NCBI RefSeq assembly: GCF_000518805.1
Contig: NZ_JAEH01000002.1
Coordinates: forward strand, 212,651-276,650
Reading direction: 5' to 3'
Source of the DNA: Shewanella waksmanii ATCC BAA-643
GTDB taxonomy: Bacteria; Pseudomonadota; Gammaproteobacteria; Enterobacterales; Shewanellaceae
Length of the DNA: 64,000 nt
Part shown: positions 25,535 through 33,786 of the stretch, piece after piece
How positions within the stretch are numbered: position 1 is the first letter of the stretch
Layout: every line of letters begins with the position of its first letter
Notes under the pieces: model-generated
Told to the model about the DNA's origin: nothing
What the model saw: only the letters and a program-made list of their open reading frames with translations
Database searches by the model: none
Translations under genes and position numbers: made by a program

Positions 25535-25558
25535 CACAACACCTTCCTCAACTGCCGG

Positions 25559-26296
25559 TTAACTTTGTAGTTCAGGGCTGAGTGCATTCTTGCGATTAAG
25601 CAGCTCGCGAATGTTGTTTTGCGAGGCAACCATCATATAAATCGCCTGTAAAAAGCCACTTTGGTGTAGTTGGGCAACAATGTCGCTATCGAGAGCTTGC
25701 AATACATCTTCATTGATAGTGTAAAAGCCAATCATTTGATGTGTTGCTCCTGAGTCTAGAGTGACCTCTAATGTAAAAGGTTCAAGTAAATCATGGGCCA
25801 GCAATGTCGCGGTAAAGGCTTTACTCTCTTCTAATCCGTGGTGTATTGCTTCAAGCATATCTGCCGCATTGTCTAAAAACTCGGTATTGCCACCATACTC
25901 TAAAAACAGTGCTTCACCTTTTTCTGTATTGACGCGCGGATTATCCATATCGATATGTAACACTCGCTGCTCTACTTCAACGCCATCTTCTACACCGGTG
26001 CGCTTACCGATTAAAAAGGGTTGGCGCTGTACGGTTAGCGGAATATACGAAACGGTCCACTTGCCCTGGTCAATAAACAAGTTCTCTTTGTCTTTAAAAC
26101 CAAATAGAGCGACCGCATAAAACTCACCCGTAGTGGGATCTTTTTGATAAAAGATCGGGTAGTGGGCTTGTACACTTCGATATTCAGATGGAAAGGTTAG
26201 GGCATACCAAATATCGTCACCGTACTGAGGGCTACGCTCGGTGATCACTTTAAGGTCTTTATGATCAACGCTATTTAGAAGAAGGGTGTTGGCCAT
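25559..26296 (-). CDS. SapC family protein
   Basis: 245 residues matching SapC (PF07277): ITERSPQYGDDIWYALTFPSEYRSVQAHYPIFY near the start, GFKDKENLF, WTVSYIPLTVQRQPFLIG and GFYTINEDVLQAL near the end. There is no signal peptide. SapC was first named from a Campylobacter S-layer locus, but these homologues mostly occur beside TonB receptors and halogenases and their activity is not established. Here it sits between the second halogenase and the cupin_8 gene with short gaps, so co-expression with the receptor is likely. Confidence 0.82.
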   Translation of the reverse strand: MANTLLLNSVDHKDLKVITERSPQYGDDIWYALTFPSEYRSVQAHYPIFYQKDPTTGEFYAVALFGFKDKENLFIDQGKWTVSYIPLTVQRQPFLIGKRTGVEDGVEVEQRVLHIDMDNPRVNTEKGEALFLEYGGNTEFLDNAADMLEAIHHGLEESKAFTATLLAHDLLEPFTLEVTLDSGATHQMIGFYTINEDVLQALDSDIVAQLHQSGFLQAIYMMVASQNNIRELLNRKNALSPELQS

Positions 26297-26350
26297 GTTA
26301 ACTCCAGTTTGTTGTCATTTTATAGTTTTAAACTAGTGAGCAAATCTTTG

Positions 26351-27910
26351 CTAATGGTTGGGGGCTAACCCATGTTGCTGTATTTGTATTTGTATTAGTA
26401 AATCTCTGTTGCTGCTAAGGTGGCGTTGCAATTGCTTGCCTTTGGCCACATTCTGATTGAACAAGTGTGTCGCCTGCTGTTCACTCATTTTTCGAAGTCG
26501 CTGCGGGGCATTCGTCTCAAAGCCCATGCCATAAAGAATGTATTGAAAACTGGCGGCAGGGAATAGCTCTTCAGTATGATGTGTGTCCCAATGATAAGGG
26601 AAGTGGTGCCGCCAAAGCGCTAGCTGCTCAGCTAAGTGTGCTGGAATGGTATTGCTCTCACAGTTATCACTCCAATAATCGCTGTCACTGCGCTGGGTTA
26701 AGATATAGTGCAGTTTTAAAAACTCTATGATGCGCTGCCAGCGGTAACTAAAGCTGTCATTAAAGCGGCTAGCGATAATATCCATTGCAGCGCGGTTGGC
26801 TGGCATTTGTTCGGCAAGCATTTTGGCAGACAACTCCACCATCGCCAGTGCCGAAGCTTCAAGTGGCTCGATAAATCCCGATGCCATTCCCACAGCAACG
26901 CAGTTTCGATGCCAAAACTTCTCTCTATGCCCTGGAGTAAATGTCAGGTGACGCAATGGCAACTGTTCACTTTGTTTATCGCCAATACTGCGCGCTAGGT
27001 AGCGGCGCAAGTCAGTTTCTGCTTGGGTAGAATCACAATGGGCACTTGAAAACGTGTATCCGACACCGCGACGAGATGGCAGGCCAATATCCCAGATCCA
27101 ACCAGCACTTTGCGCGGTTGAGTGGGTGAATGATGCAATGCTATCTTGCGTGTCAAGATAAGGGACTTGCGCGGCAATGGCAGCGTTGTTGAACAACACT
27201 TTATCTTGGTGGACCAGTTTTATGCCATAGTGCTTGCCAAGTAATAGTGACTGCATACCACTGCAGTCGATAAACAGATCGGCTTCGATATCACCTTGAT
27301 CAACGGTAGATACCGAGGCGATATCACCATTGGCTGCGCTATTGACCTTAGTGGCATCACTAATGATGTGCTTGACGCCAAGCTTGTCAATACAGTGTTG
27401 CTTGAGGCATTGACCAAATTTGCCCGCATCAAGGTGGTAGCCGTAGTTGAGCGCGAAACCATACTCTTCGGTATTGAGCATTTTAGGTGCCAACCCTAAT
27501 GAGGCAATTTTACCTTGTGGGCAAACCGCATCGGCAAAGCTCACCTGATCACGAAAAGGTTGCCAGTATTGGGCTAAATTAATTTGATTGAAACCTGCTG
27601 GCGGAGTAAAAGGATGGCAATAGCTATCATTGCCATTGCGCCAGCCATGAAATGCTGAGCCTTGTTTAAAACTTGCATCGCATTGGGTTAAAAAGTCACG
27701 TTCGCTTAAGCCAATTTTTTGCAGGGTAGCACGCATAGAAGGCCAAGTGCCTTCACCTACACCAATGGGGGGGATTTGGTCAGACTCAATTAAGGTGATG
27801 CTGATACCTAGGTTTTCATCTGCATTAAACTGCGCGGCCAAAACGCCTGCGGTTAACCAACCCGCAGAACCTCCTCCGACTATCACAATTCGCCTTAATG
27901 CATCATTCAT
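26351..27910 (-). CDS. Tryptophan-halogenase family flavoprotein with altered fingerprint
   Basis: About 519 residues from ATG 27910 (a TTG-initiated extension to 27955 has no support). FAD motif GGGSAGW, K82 in ASFKQGSAFHGW and IGVGEGTWP are kept. The WxWxIP fingerprint reads WIWDIG, so the Pro is lost, and the ESTG segment reads EASA (GFIEPLEASAL). It is therefore a sequence-divergent paralogue of the protein at 22971-24464. It may halogenate another substrate, act as a monooxygenase, or have lost activity. First gene after the TonB receptor, separated by 134 nt that include a hairpin. Confidence 0.83.
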   Translation of the reverse strand: MNDALRRIVIVGGGSAGWLTAGVLAAQFNADENLGISITLIESDQIPPIGVGEGTWPSMRATLQKIGLSERDFLTQCDASFKQGSAFHGWRNGNDSYCHPFTPPAGFNQINLAQYWQPFRDQVSFADAVCPQGKIASLGLAPKMLNTEEYGFALNYGYHLDAGKFGQCLKQHCIDKLGVKHIISDATKVNSAANGDIASVSTVDQGDIEADLFIDCSGMQSLLLGKHYGIKLVHQDKVLFNNAAIAAQVPYLDTQDSIASFTHSTAQSAGWIWDIGLPSRRGVGYTFSSAHCDSTQAETDLRRYLARSIGDKQSEQLPLRHLTFTPGHREKFWHRNCVAVGMASGFIEPLEASALAMVELSAKMLAEQMPANRAAMDIIASRFNDSFSYRWQRIIEFLKLHYILTQRSDSDYWSDNCESNTIPAHLAEQLALWRHHFPYHWDTHHTEELFPAASFQYILYGMGFETNAPQRLRKMSEQQATHLFNQNVAKGKQLQRHLSSNRDLLIQIQIQQHGLAPNH

Positions 27911-28006
27911 ACAACTTGACCTGGGCCTTTTAGCGCTAAAAAAATAATATGACAAATAACTTTAGTTAACAGCCTGTGGCTGCTAATTAAAACTATTTAA
28001 CAACAA

Positions 28007-28032
28007 GGTAACGCCCATTGCTGGGCGCTACC
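28007..28032 (-). terminator. Hairpin between the TonB receptor and halogenase genes (partial terminator or processing site)
   Basis: GGTA and GCCCA arms pair with TGGGC and TACC across a 4-nt TTGC loop (outer arms 28007-28010 and 28029-28032). On the minus strand it is followed only by a mixed TTGTTGTT run. It could let the receptor be made in excess over the enzymes behind it. Confidence 0.45.
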
Positions 28033-28044
28033 AGTGTTTTTTAG

Positions 28045-31035
28045 TTAAAAGGTGTATCGTGCACCTAAGCTATATCGCGCTCCCGTCTGCGTATAGTTAA
28101 GTACTTGGTTGGTTGCACGGCCATGAACACGTGTTTTCTCATCGGTGATGTTTAACCCTTCAAAGAATACCGTTAAGCCTTCAACAGCAGCAATATCGTA
28201 GCTAACGTTGAAGTCAACTTGCGAGTATGCTTCGGTATATTGCGGGTTAGCACCTGTATCTTGACCCGTTGAATTGAGGAACTCATCACGCCAGTTATAA
28301 GCTAAACGTGCTTGAAAACCATAATTCTCATACATCAAGATGGCATTGGCTGTATCACTGATACCGACAATCACATCCTGACTAACATCACCCTCTCGGT
28401 TCAAATTGGTATTATCATAGGTGCTATCTGAATCAACTTTGGTGTAGTTGGCTTGAACACCAAAACCAGTGTCACCAAAGAAATGCTGCACTGCAATTTC
28501 CCAGCCATCGATAACAGCACTACGATCGCTGTTAGTTGGTGAGTTAATCAGGAAGTTGACATCAGGATCCCCAGGGTTACCTGTGATCTCAATATTTCCG
28601 TTGTCTGGATTAATTGTCACGTTTGGATCGGTAGCGCCGTATGTCGCATAAATCCATTCTCGTTGCTGTATCGCTGTGGTAGCACCTGCTGCAATCGCTT
28701 CTTGTACATAGGCGCCATTGGTTGGATCAGGTATGTTAAACACATTTGAATTTGTGACGTTACTTGCAATAAAGTTAGTGACATCTTTTCTGAAATAACC
28801 TACTGAAACATAGCTGACATCGTCATAGTACCATTCCGCAGAAAGGTCATAGTTGGTTGACTCTAATGGTAATAAGCTTGGGTTACCGGAATCACCACTA
28901 CCACCGCCACGGTTGCCCAAAGCCCCTACAGACGTACCACCTTGGATAGATGTATAGTCAGGACGACCAATTGTTTCGCCATAGGCTGCGCGAAGCATCA
29001 CGTCGTCAATAATTTCGATGTTAAAGTTCACGTTTGGCAGATAGTAGTCATAGTCACCTTTTTGGGTGAGCAGCACCTGTTGGCCAGTTCCCTCATAGGC
29101 TACTTCTGTTTCAGCAATCCAAGTTGCTGAATTAAATTCAGGTACAGCAGAACGTGACTCAACATCAGTTTTTTCGTAACGAAGACCTACGTGGATATCA
29201 TAAGGTCGGTCAAACATTTCGCCTTCATAGTTATATTGGATGTAGGCTGATTGCGACTCTTCTTCGGTATATCTATCTGTTCCACCAGGACGAAGGTAGT
29301 CTGTTGATGGGCAGAATCCATTACCACAATCTCCCACATCTGTTGAACCATAAAGCTCAGCGGCGCGAGCACGAACAGCTTCAAAGTCCCAGAAGAACAT
29401 AGTATTAAGTGCTTCTGTTGAGGCTGGACCCTGATAATCAGAGAAATCGCCTTTAGAGCCATCTAATTTATCGTGGATGGTTTCAGCAGGGAACCAAGCA
29501 GGATCTAAGTCGCCGGCTTGGCCAACACCACCCCAGTCATTACGTTGAACATTGATTTGCTGTGTACGGTTATTGACATTGGTCATAGCGATACCAAAAT
29601 CAATGCTGCCCATTTCATCAGTTTCAAATGTACCATTAAGCTGTAGTTGGTCAATTTCTGAACGGTTTACTTCATTACTAAATGTTGAACCGGTAACGCG
29701 CATATCTGTTGGCATGACATTATTACCATTGCCTACAGCCAAAACAGGTATATCACCGGTAAAGTCAGTAGCAGCACTGGTACGGATGAATGCCGCAGTA
29801 CTTAGATTTGCGCTACTACCATTGGCATGATTTGGACTGCGCTCTGCAGTAGATGAATGGTAATCAAGGTTAAGCGATAAGCTCTCAGTCACATCCCAAT
29901 CTAGATTAAAGCCCAGTGAGCCACTTTCATCACGAGTGCCGTATTCACCCGCAGCCATTGAAAGATCAGCGGGGCCATCGCCATAAACCTCTGAATAGAC
30001 AAGTGGTGATGAGACAGGGCCATCACTCCAAGTGCTGTACTGTGTAGGTACAAAGTTAAACCACGCAGAAACATCTTGATGTTGTTGGTCGACATCATTT
30101 TGCATCATGGTGTAATCAAGGGTAGCGCGAATTGAATCAGTAGGCTGATATTGCAGTACTAGTTGGCCGTTAATACGTTCGCGTTGCTGCTCTTCAAAAC
30201 GATAAATCGTCGTTTGTGGCACACTGTAAATATCATCTTCACCAGCACGGTTGATCTGGTTGTCATCTTTTGGTACACCGCCCCATTCAGCGTTATTACC
30301 GCTCCAATCTTGGTCAACAATACCTGGGTAGCTGCGCCAGCCGGTACCGACCTGCGCTTGCTGATTACCACTTTCACGTTTTTGATAGCTGGCAGACAGT
30401 GAAATACCAAACTTGTCATCTGCAAAAGTGTTGGAATACAATCCTGAAAATTCCGGCGTCACACTGCCTTTATCAGTTGATGTGTCTTCAACGGCTTTGG
30501 CACCAAAGGTTGCTTTGAGGCCTGGTGAGCTAAGTGGACGATGAGTCAGGACGTTAATGGTTGCCCCCATTCCACCGGTCGAATTCTTAGCTTGGCTGGT
30601 TTTCTGAACTTCTACTGCACTTACTGACTCTGACGCAATGTTAGCAAAGTCAAACGAACGCGAACCGGTAGTAACTGGCATTTGGCGGCCATTGAGCATC
30701 ACCAAGTTTTGATCTGGACCAAAGCCGCGCACGGTGACTCGGCTACCTTCACCATTTTGGCGGTCGATAGACACACCAGTAATACGTTGCATCGATTCTG
30801 CTAGGTTACTGTCAGGGAACTTACCAATATCTTCGGCGTTAATCGCATCGACGATACCGTCTGAGCTGCGTTTAAGATCCATTGACTTAATTAGACTACC
30901 GCGAATACCTTTAACTGCGATAACTTCAATATCTTCATTTTGTTCTTCAGCGTAGACAGGGTTTAGCACGGTTGCACTCAATGCGAGTGACAAGCTAGTG
31001 GCTATCCTTGTTCTTTTAAACAGTGTTTGCTGCAT
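28045..31035 (-). CDS. TonB-dependent outer-membrane receptor
   Basis: About 996 residues. Signal peptide to VYA, then a TonB-box-like EVIAVKG, plug domain (SDGIVDAINAEDIGKFPDSNLAESMQRITGVSIDR, VTVRGFGPDQNLVMLNGRQMP) and a large barrel ending in YSLGARYTF with terminal Phe. The plug matches the Xanthomonas/Caulobacter receptor group linked to glycan uptake. ATG 31035 lies 8 nt after GGAG; ATG 31041 is 2 nt from it. Two LacI-type operators lie 51-118 bp upstream, the same motif as in front of the GH1/GluP promoters, so the receptor is probably induced by beta-glucosides and imports oligosaccharides. Confidence 0.92.
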   Translation of the reverse strand: MQQTLFKRTRIATSLSLALSATVLNPVYAEEQNEDIEVIAVKGIRGSLIKSMDLKRSSDGIVDAINAEDIGKFPDSNLAESMQRITGVSIDRQNGEGSRVTVRGFGPDQNLVMLNGRQMPVTTGSRSFDFANIASESVSAVEVQKTSQAKNSTGGMGATINVLTHRPLSSPGLKATFGAKAVEDTSTDKGSVTPEFSGLYSNTFADDKFGISLSASYQKRESGNQQAQVGTGWRSYPGIVDQDWSGNNAEWGGVPKDDNQINRAGEDDIYSVPQTTIYRFEEQQRERINGQLVLQYQPTDSIRATLDYTMMQNDVDQQHQDVSAWFNFVPTQYSTWSDGPVSSPLVYSEVYGDGPADLSMAAGEYGTRDESGSLGFNLDWDVTESLSLNLDYHSSTAERSPNHANGSSANLSTAAFIRTSAATDFTGDIPVLAVGNGNNVMPTDMRVTGSTFSNEVNRSEIDQLQLNGTFETDEMGSIDFGIAMTNVNNRTQQINVQRNDWGGVGQAGDLDPAWFPAETIHDKLDGSKGDFSDYQGPASTEALNTMFFWDFEAVRARAAELYGSTDVGDCGNGFCPSTDYLRPGGTDRYTEEESQSAYIQYNYEGEMFDRPYDIHVGLRYEKTDVESRSAVPEFNSATWIAETEVAYEGTGQQVLLTQKGDYDYYLPNVNFNIEIIDDVMLRAAYGETIGRPDYTSIQGGTSVGALGNRGGGSGDSGNPSLLPLESTNYDLSAEWYYDDVSYVSVGYFRKDVTNFIASNVTNSNVFNIPDPTNGAYVQEAIAAGATTAIQQREWIYATYGATDPNVTINPDNGNIEITGNPGDPDVNFLINSPTNSDRSAVIDGWEIAVQHFFGDTGFGVQANYTKVDSDSTYDNTNLNREGDVSQDVIVGISDTANAILMYENYGFQARLAYNWRDEFLNSTGQDTGANPQYTEAYSQVDFNVSYDIAAVEGLTVFFEGLNITDEKTRVHGRATNQVLNYTQTGARYSLGARYTF

Positions 31036-31085
31036 TTCCATCTCTCCCCGGGAAATAGTGAAACTTTCGTTTTCATCGTTTTCTA

Positions 31086-31099
31086 TGTAAGCGCTTACA
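31086..31099. promoter_or_regulatory. LacI-family operator, proximal to the TonB receptor
   Basis: TGTAAGCGCTTACA, a perfect 14-bp palindrome with the central CG of LacI-family sites. Confidence 0.85.
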
Positions 31100-31139
31100 A
31101 GTACCGCTAAAAAAATGAGGTCTTATAATTTTTAAAAAT

Positions 31140-31153
31140 TGTAAGCGCTTACA
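31140..31153. promoter_or_regulatory. LacI-family operator, distal to the TonB receptor
   Basis: TGTAAGCGCTTACA, identical to 31086-31099 and 54 bp from it centre to centre, so looping or cooperative repression across the promoter is possible. Confidence 0.85.
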
Positions 31154-31384
31154 CAAAGCTAGATTAAATCGTTTGTTTGGTCAACAAAAATATCACTTTA
31201 ATGTAACATTTGCCGTGGGATTTTAGCGTGTATTTTGCGTTAAGTGTTTGTTGATGTTGGTTTTGGTGTGATTTCGGGTGGTAAATGAAATTGATAGAAT
31301 TGTATTATAATTATGTGTAAATTCCTGGCCGTGATTCACACAACCAGGATGCTGTTCGCCAACAAGAATTATAGGTGGGGAGGG

Positions 31385-32383
31385 TTAACGCAGACTAATT
31401 GAGTCCCGCAGTACAAGTTTTGGGTCGAATATGTTGTTAAGGTTAGTTTGCGGTGATTGATAACACTGTTTAAGGACCATTTTAGCCGCCATATGACCCA
31501 TTTCTGCGATTGGATAATCAACCGATGACAATTTAGGGAACATATAGTTAGCCAACACATTATTATCAAAGCCCATTACGGACATATCGTTTGGCATCGA
31601 CAAACCTTTGCCCCGGACTGCATCCATGGCGCCGGATGCCATTTCATCGTTGGCACAAACAAGGGCGCTAAAGGGGAAGTTAGTATCATGCAGGGCGCGA
31701 AACCCTTTGGCGCCGCTTTCTTCACGGTAATCGCCTTCAAATACCAGTTGCTCATGAAATGTTAAGCCATGTTCTGCTAATGCGCGTTTATGGCCATGCA
31801 AACGGTTTTGGGCATCCTCTTTCCAATAGGGTCCAGCGATATAAGCAATATCACGGTGGCCTTGGTCAATAACCGCTTTGGTGGCGATATACCCACCGAG
31901 TTCATTATTGAGGTGGACACAGCGATCTTCTATTTGTTCAATATAGCGGTTAATCAATATGACGGGTATTGAGCCTTTGCATAACTCAATTAAATATTCA
32001 TCGGATACCGCTTCAACGTGCAATATGAGCGCATCACAACGGCGGCTAATTAAGAATTCAATGCCTTCTTTTTCGAGTTGTTCTTCACTGTGACCGGCAG
32101 CAATAATGACGTGTTTGTGGGCAATACGAAATTCGGCTTCGATACCGCTCATCATTGAACCATAGAAGTGACCTCTGAGCTCAGAGACCAATACTCCAAC
32201 ACTATTTGAACAATTAGAAGCCAGTGATTGGGCAATGGCGTTGGGGCGGTAGCCAAGCTGTGCCATAGCGTCGAGCACTTTTTTCTCGGTTTTCTCGCTC
32301 ACTTTGGCGTTCTTATTCATGACTCGTGAGACGGTTGCTAATGAAACGCCTGCTAATACTGACACGTCGTAAATCGTTGCCAT
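31385..32383 (-). CDS. bglR: LacI family transcriptional regulator of beta-glucoside genes (BglR-like)
   Basis: 332 residues. N-terminal HTH with hinge helix (MATIYDVSVLAGVSLATVSRVMN, GYRPNAIAQSLAS) and a periplasmic-binding-protein-like sensor domain (CANDEMASGAMDAVRGKGLSMPNDMSVMGFDN). It should bind the TGTAAGCGCTTACA-type sites at 31086, 31140, 36827 and 36887 and release them on binding a sugar. AAGGAAG precedes the ATG. It is the last gene of the GH1-GPH-GPH-LacI unit (37-nt gap), so it would control its own expression. The symbol follows the Shewanella beta-glucoside regulon by context, not by sequence identity. Confidence 0.87.
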   Translation of the reverse strand: MATIYDVSVLAGVSLATVSRVMNKNAKVSEKTEKKVLDAMAQLGYRPNAIAQSLASNCSNSVGVLVSELRGHFYGSMMSGIEAEFRIAHKHVIIAAGHSEEQLEKEGIEFLISRRCDALILHVEAVSDEYLIELCKGSIPVILINRYIEQIEDRCVHLNNELGGYIATKAVIDQGHRDIAYIAGPYWKEDAQNRLHGHKRALAEHGLTFHEQLVFEGDYREESGAKGFRALHDTNFPFSALVCANDEMASGAMDAVRGKGLSMPNDMSVMGFDNNVLANYMFPKLSSVDYPIAEMGHMAAKMVLKQCYQSPQTNLNNIFDPKLVLRDSISLR

Positions 32384-32419
32384 ATGCTTCCTTTTCTTGC
32401 AGCTACTTTTTAGTGCTAA

Positions 32420-33748
32420 TTAGCTACTTTTGGCATTAAATGCTAAATGAATTTGTTCTATCTTACTGCTCGTTAGGGTGTAGCGTGTCATGATTAATGC
32501 AGCAATTAGTGACCCTAACGCTGGAAACAGGGTAAAGGAATATAATATCCCTTGCTGTGTTTCAGCCGTTTGCGTGGTATCGGCTTGGTAGCCATAATAG
32601 GCTAATGCCCAGCCCGCGAGGGCACCACCTAGTGCGATACCTAACTTGATGAAAAATATCACAGTAGAATATACCATGCCAGAAAGTCGTATACCTATTT
32701 TCCACTCACCATAGTCAATGGTGTCAGCCATCATTGCCCATAATAGCGGCGTAGCCATGTCGAGCAAAAACTTCCAGATGAAAAAGGCCGCGCAGGCTAG
32801 CAGGGTTTGATCAGGGGAAATGAAGATGGCCAAAGCGCAGACAGCCACTGCAAGTAATTGCAAACTAATGTAAGCCTTAATCTTGCACACATACTTAGCT
32901 AAGGTTTGCGAGAAAGCACAGCCTAGCATACTGCCCACCATGCCTATGGTCATGAAAGGGGTGATGAGATCTTCGCGAACTAAGATGTATTTGACGTAAT
33001 AAACCGCGAGGGTGATTTTTAATACCTGTCCGGTCAGCAAAAACAGCCCGGCAAGGCACAGCAGCCTAGCTTGATCATTTTGCCATAATAGTTTGAGGCC
33101 ATCGATGAAGTTGTGCTTATGTTCACTGGGTACCCGAACTCGCTCTTTGGTTCCGGCGAAGCAAACTAAGAAAAATAACACTCCGACGACGCTCATCGCC
33201 GCCATGGTTAGCTGATAACCTTTGGCTTTGTCACCACTACCAAACCATTCTACTAAAGGCATAGTGCATGAAGCCACAAACACACCGCCTAACATGGCCA
33301 ATACAAAACGGTATGATTGCACGGAGACACGTTCTTTCGGGTTAGCTGTGAGTGCTCCGCCGAGGGCGCAATAGGGAATATTGATTGCTGTGTACACCAG
33401 CATCAATAGGGTATAGGTGACAAAAGCGTAAATGAGCTTTTGGTCGTCAGCGAGATCAGGCGTGGTAAAGGCAAGGACACTGATTAATCCAAATGGCAGC
33501 GCTAACCACAGCAAAAAGGGTCTAAATTGTCCCCATTTACTGCGTGTCCGGTCAGCAATATTACCCATGATAGGGTCAGTGACGGCATCAAAGATACGCA
33601 CAATAAGAAACATGGTACCAACAGCTTCTGGTGCCAAGCCGACTACATCAGTGTAGTAAATAAGCAGGAACATCATCACGGTTTGGAAAATGATGTTACT
33701 GGCGGTATCACCTAAACCATAGGCAATTTTTTCTTTAACTGAAATCAT
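32420..33748 (-). CDS. GPH-family sugar:cation symporter
   Basis: 442 residues with 12 predicted helices. The glycoside-pentoside-hexuronide signature is present: VKEKIAYGLGDTASNIIFQTVM at the start, FDAVTDPIMGNIADRTRSKWGQFRPFLLW in loop 2-3 and MADTIDYGEWKIGIRLSGMVYS in loop 8-9. It would import a glycoside with Na+ or H+ across the inner membrane. It sits between a second GPH gene (39 nt upstream) and the LacI gene. The GH1 enzyme in the same operon suggests cellobiose, laminaribiose or gentiobiose as cargo. Confidence 0.87.
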   Translation of the reverse strand: MISVKEKIAYGLGDTASNIIFQTVMMFLLIYYTDVVGLAPEAVGTMFLIVRIFDAVTDPIMGNIADRTRSKWGQFRPFLLWLALPFGLISVLAFTTPDLADDQKLIYAFVTYTLLMLVYTAINIPYCALGGALTANPKERVSVQSYRFVLAMLGGVFVASCTMPLVEWFGSGDKAKGYQLTMAAMSVVGVLFFLVCFAGTKERVRVPSEHKHNFIDGLKLLWQNDQARLLCLAGLFLLTGQVLKITLAVYYVKYILVREDLITPFMTIGMVGSMLGCAFSQTLAKYVCKIKAYISLQLLAVAVCALAIFISPDQTLLACAAFFIWKFLLDMATPLLWAMMADTIDYGEWKIGIRLSGMVYSTVIFFIKLGIALGGALAGWALAYYGYQADTTQTAETQQGILYSFTLFPALGSLIAALIMTRYTLTSSKIEQIHLAFNAKSS

Positions 33749-33786
33749 TTACAACACCTAAATAGTCTTAATGAAAAGCAAACTAA

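Larger units (their letters stand above)
31042..31384. other. 343-bp region upstream of the TonB receptor
   Basis: It holds two identical LacI-type operators (listed). From 31154 to 31384 it is AT-rich and I see no gene or strong hairpin. Confidence 0.6.

Noticed and set aside
30163..30518. Plus-strand and other-frame ORFs inside the TonB receptor gene
   Set aside because: Antisense shadows of a gene with clear receptor motifs; no ribosome sites or family features. The same holds for similar ORFs inside other genes in the window.
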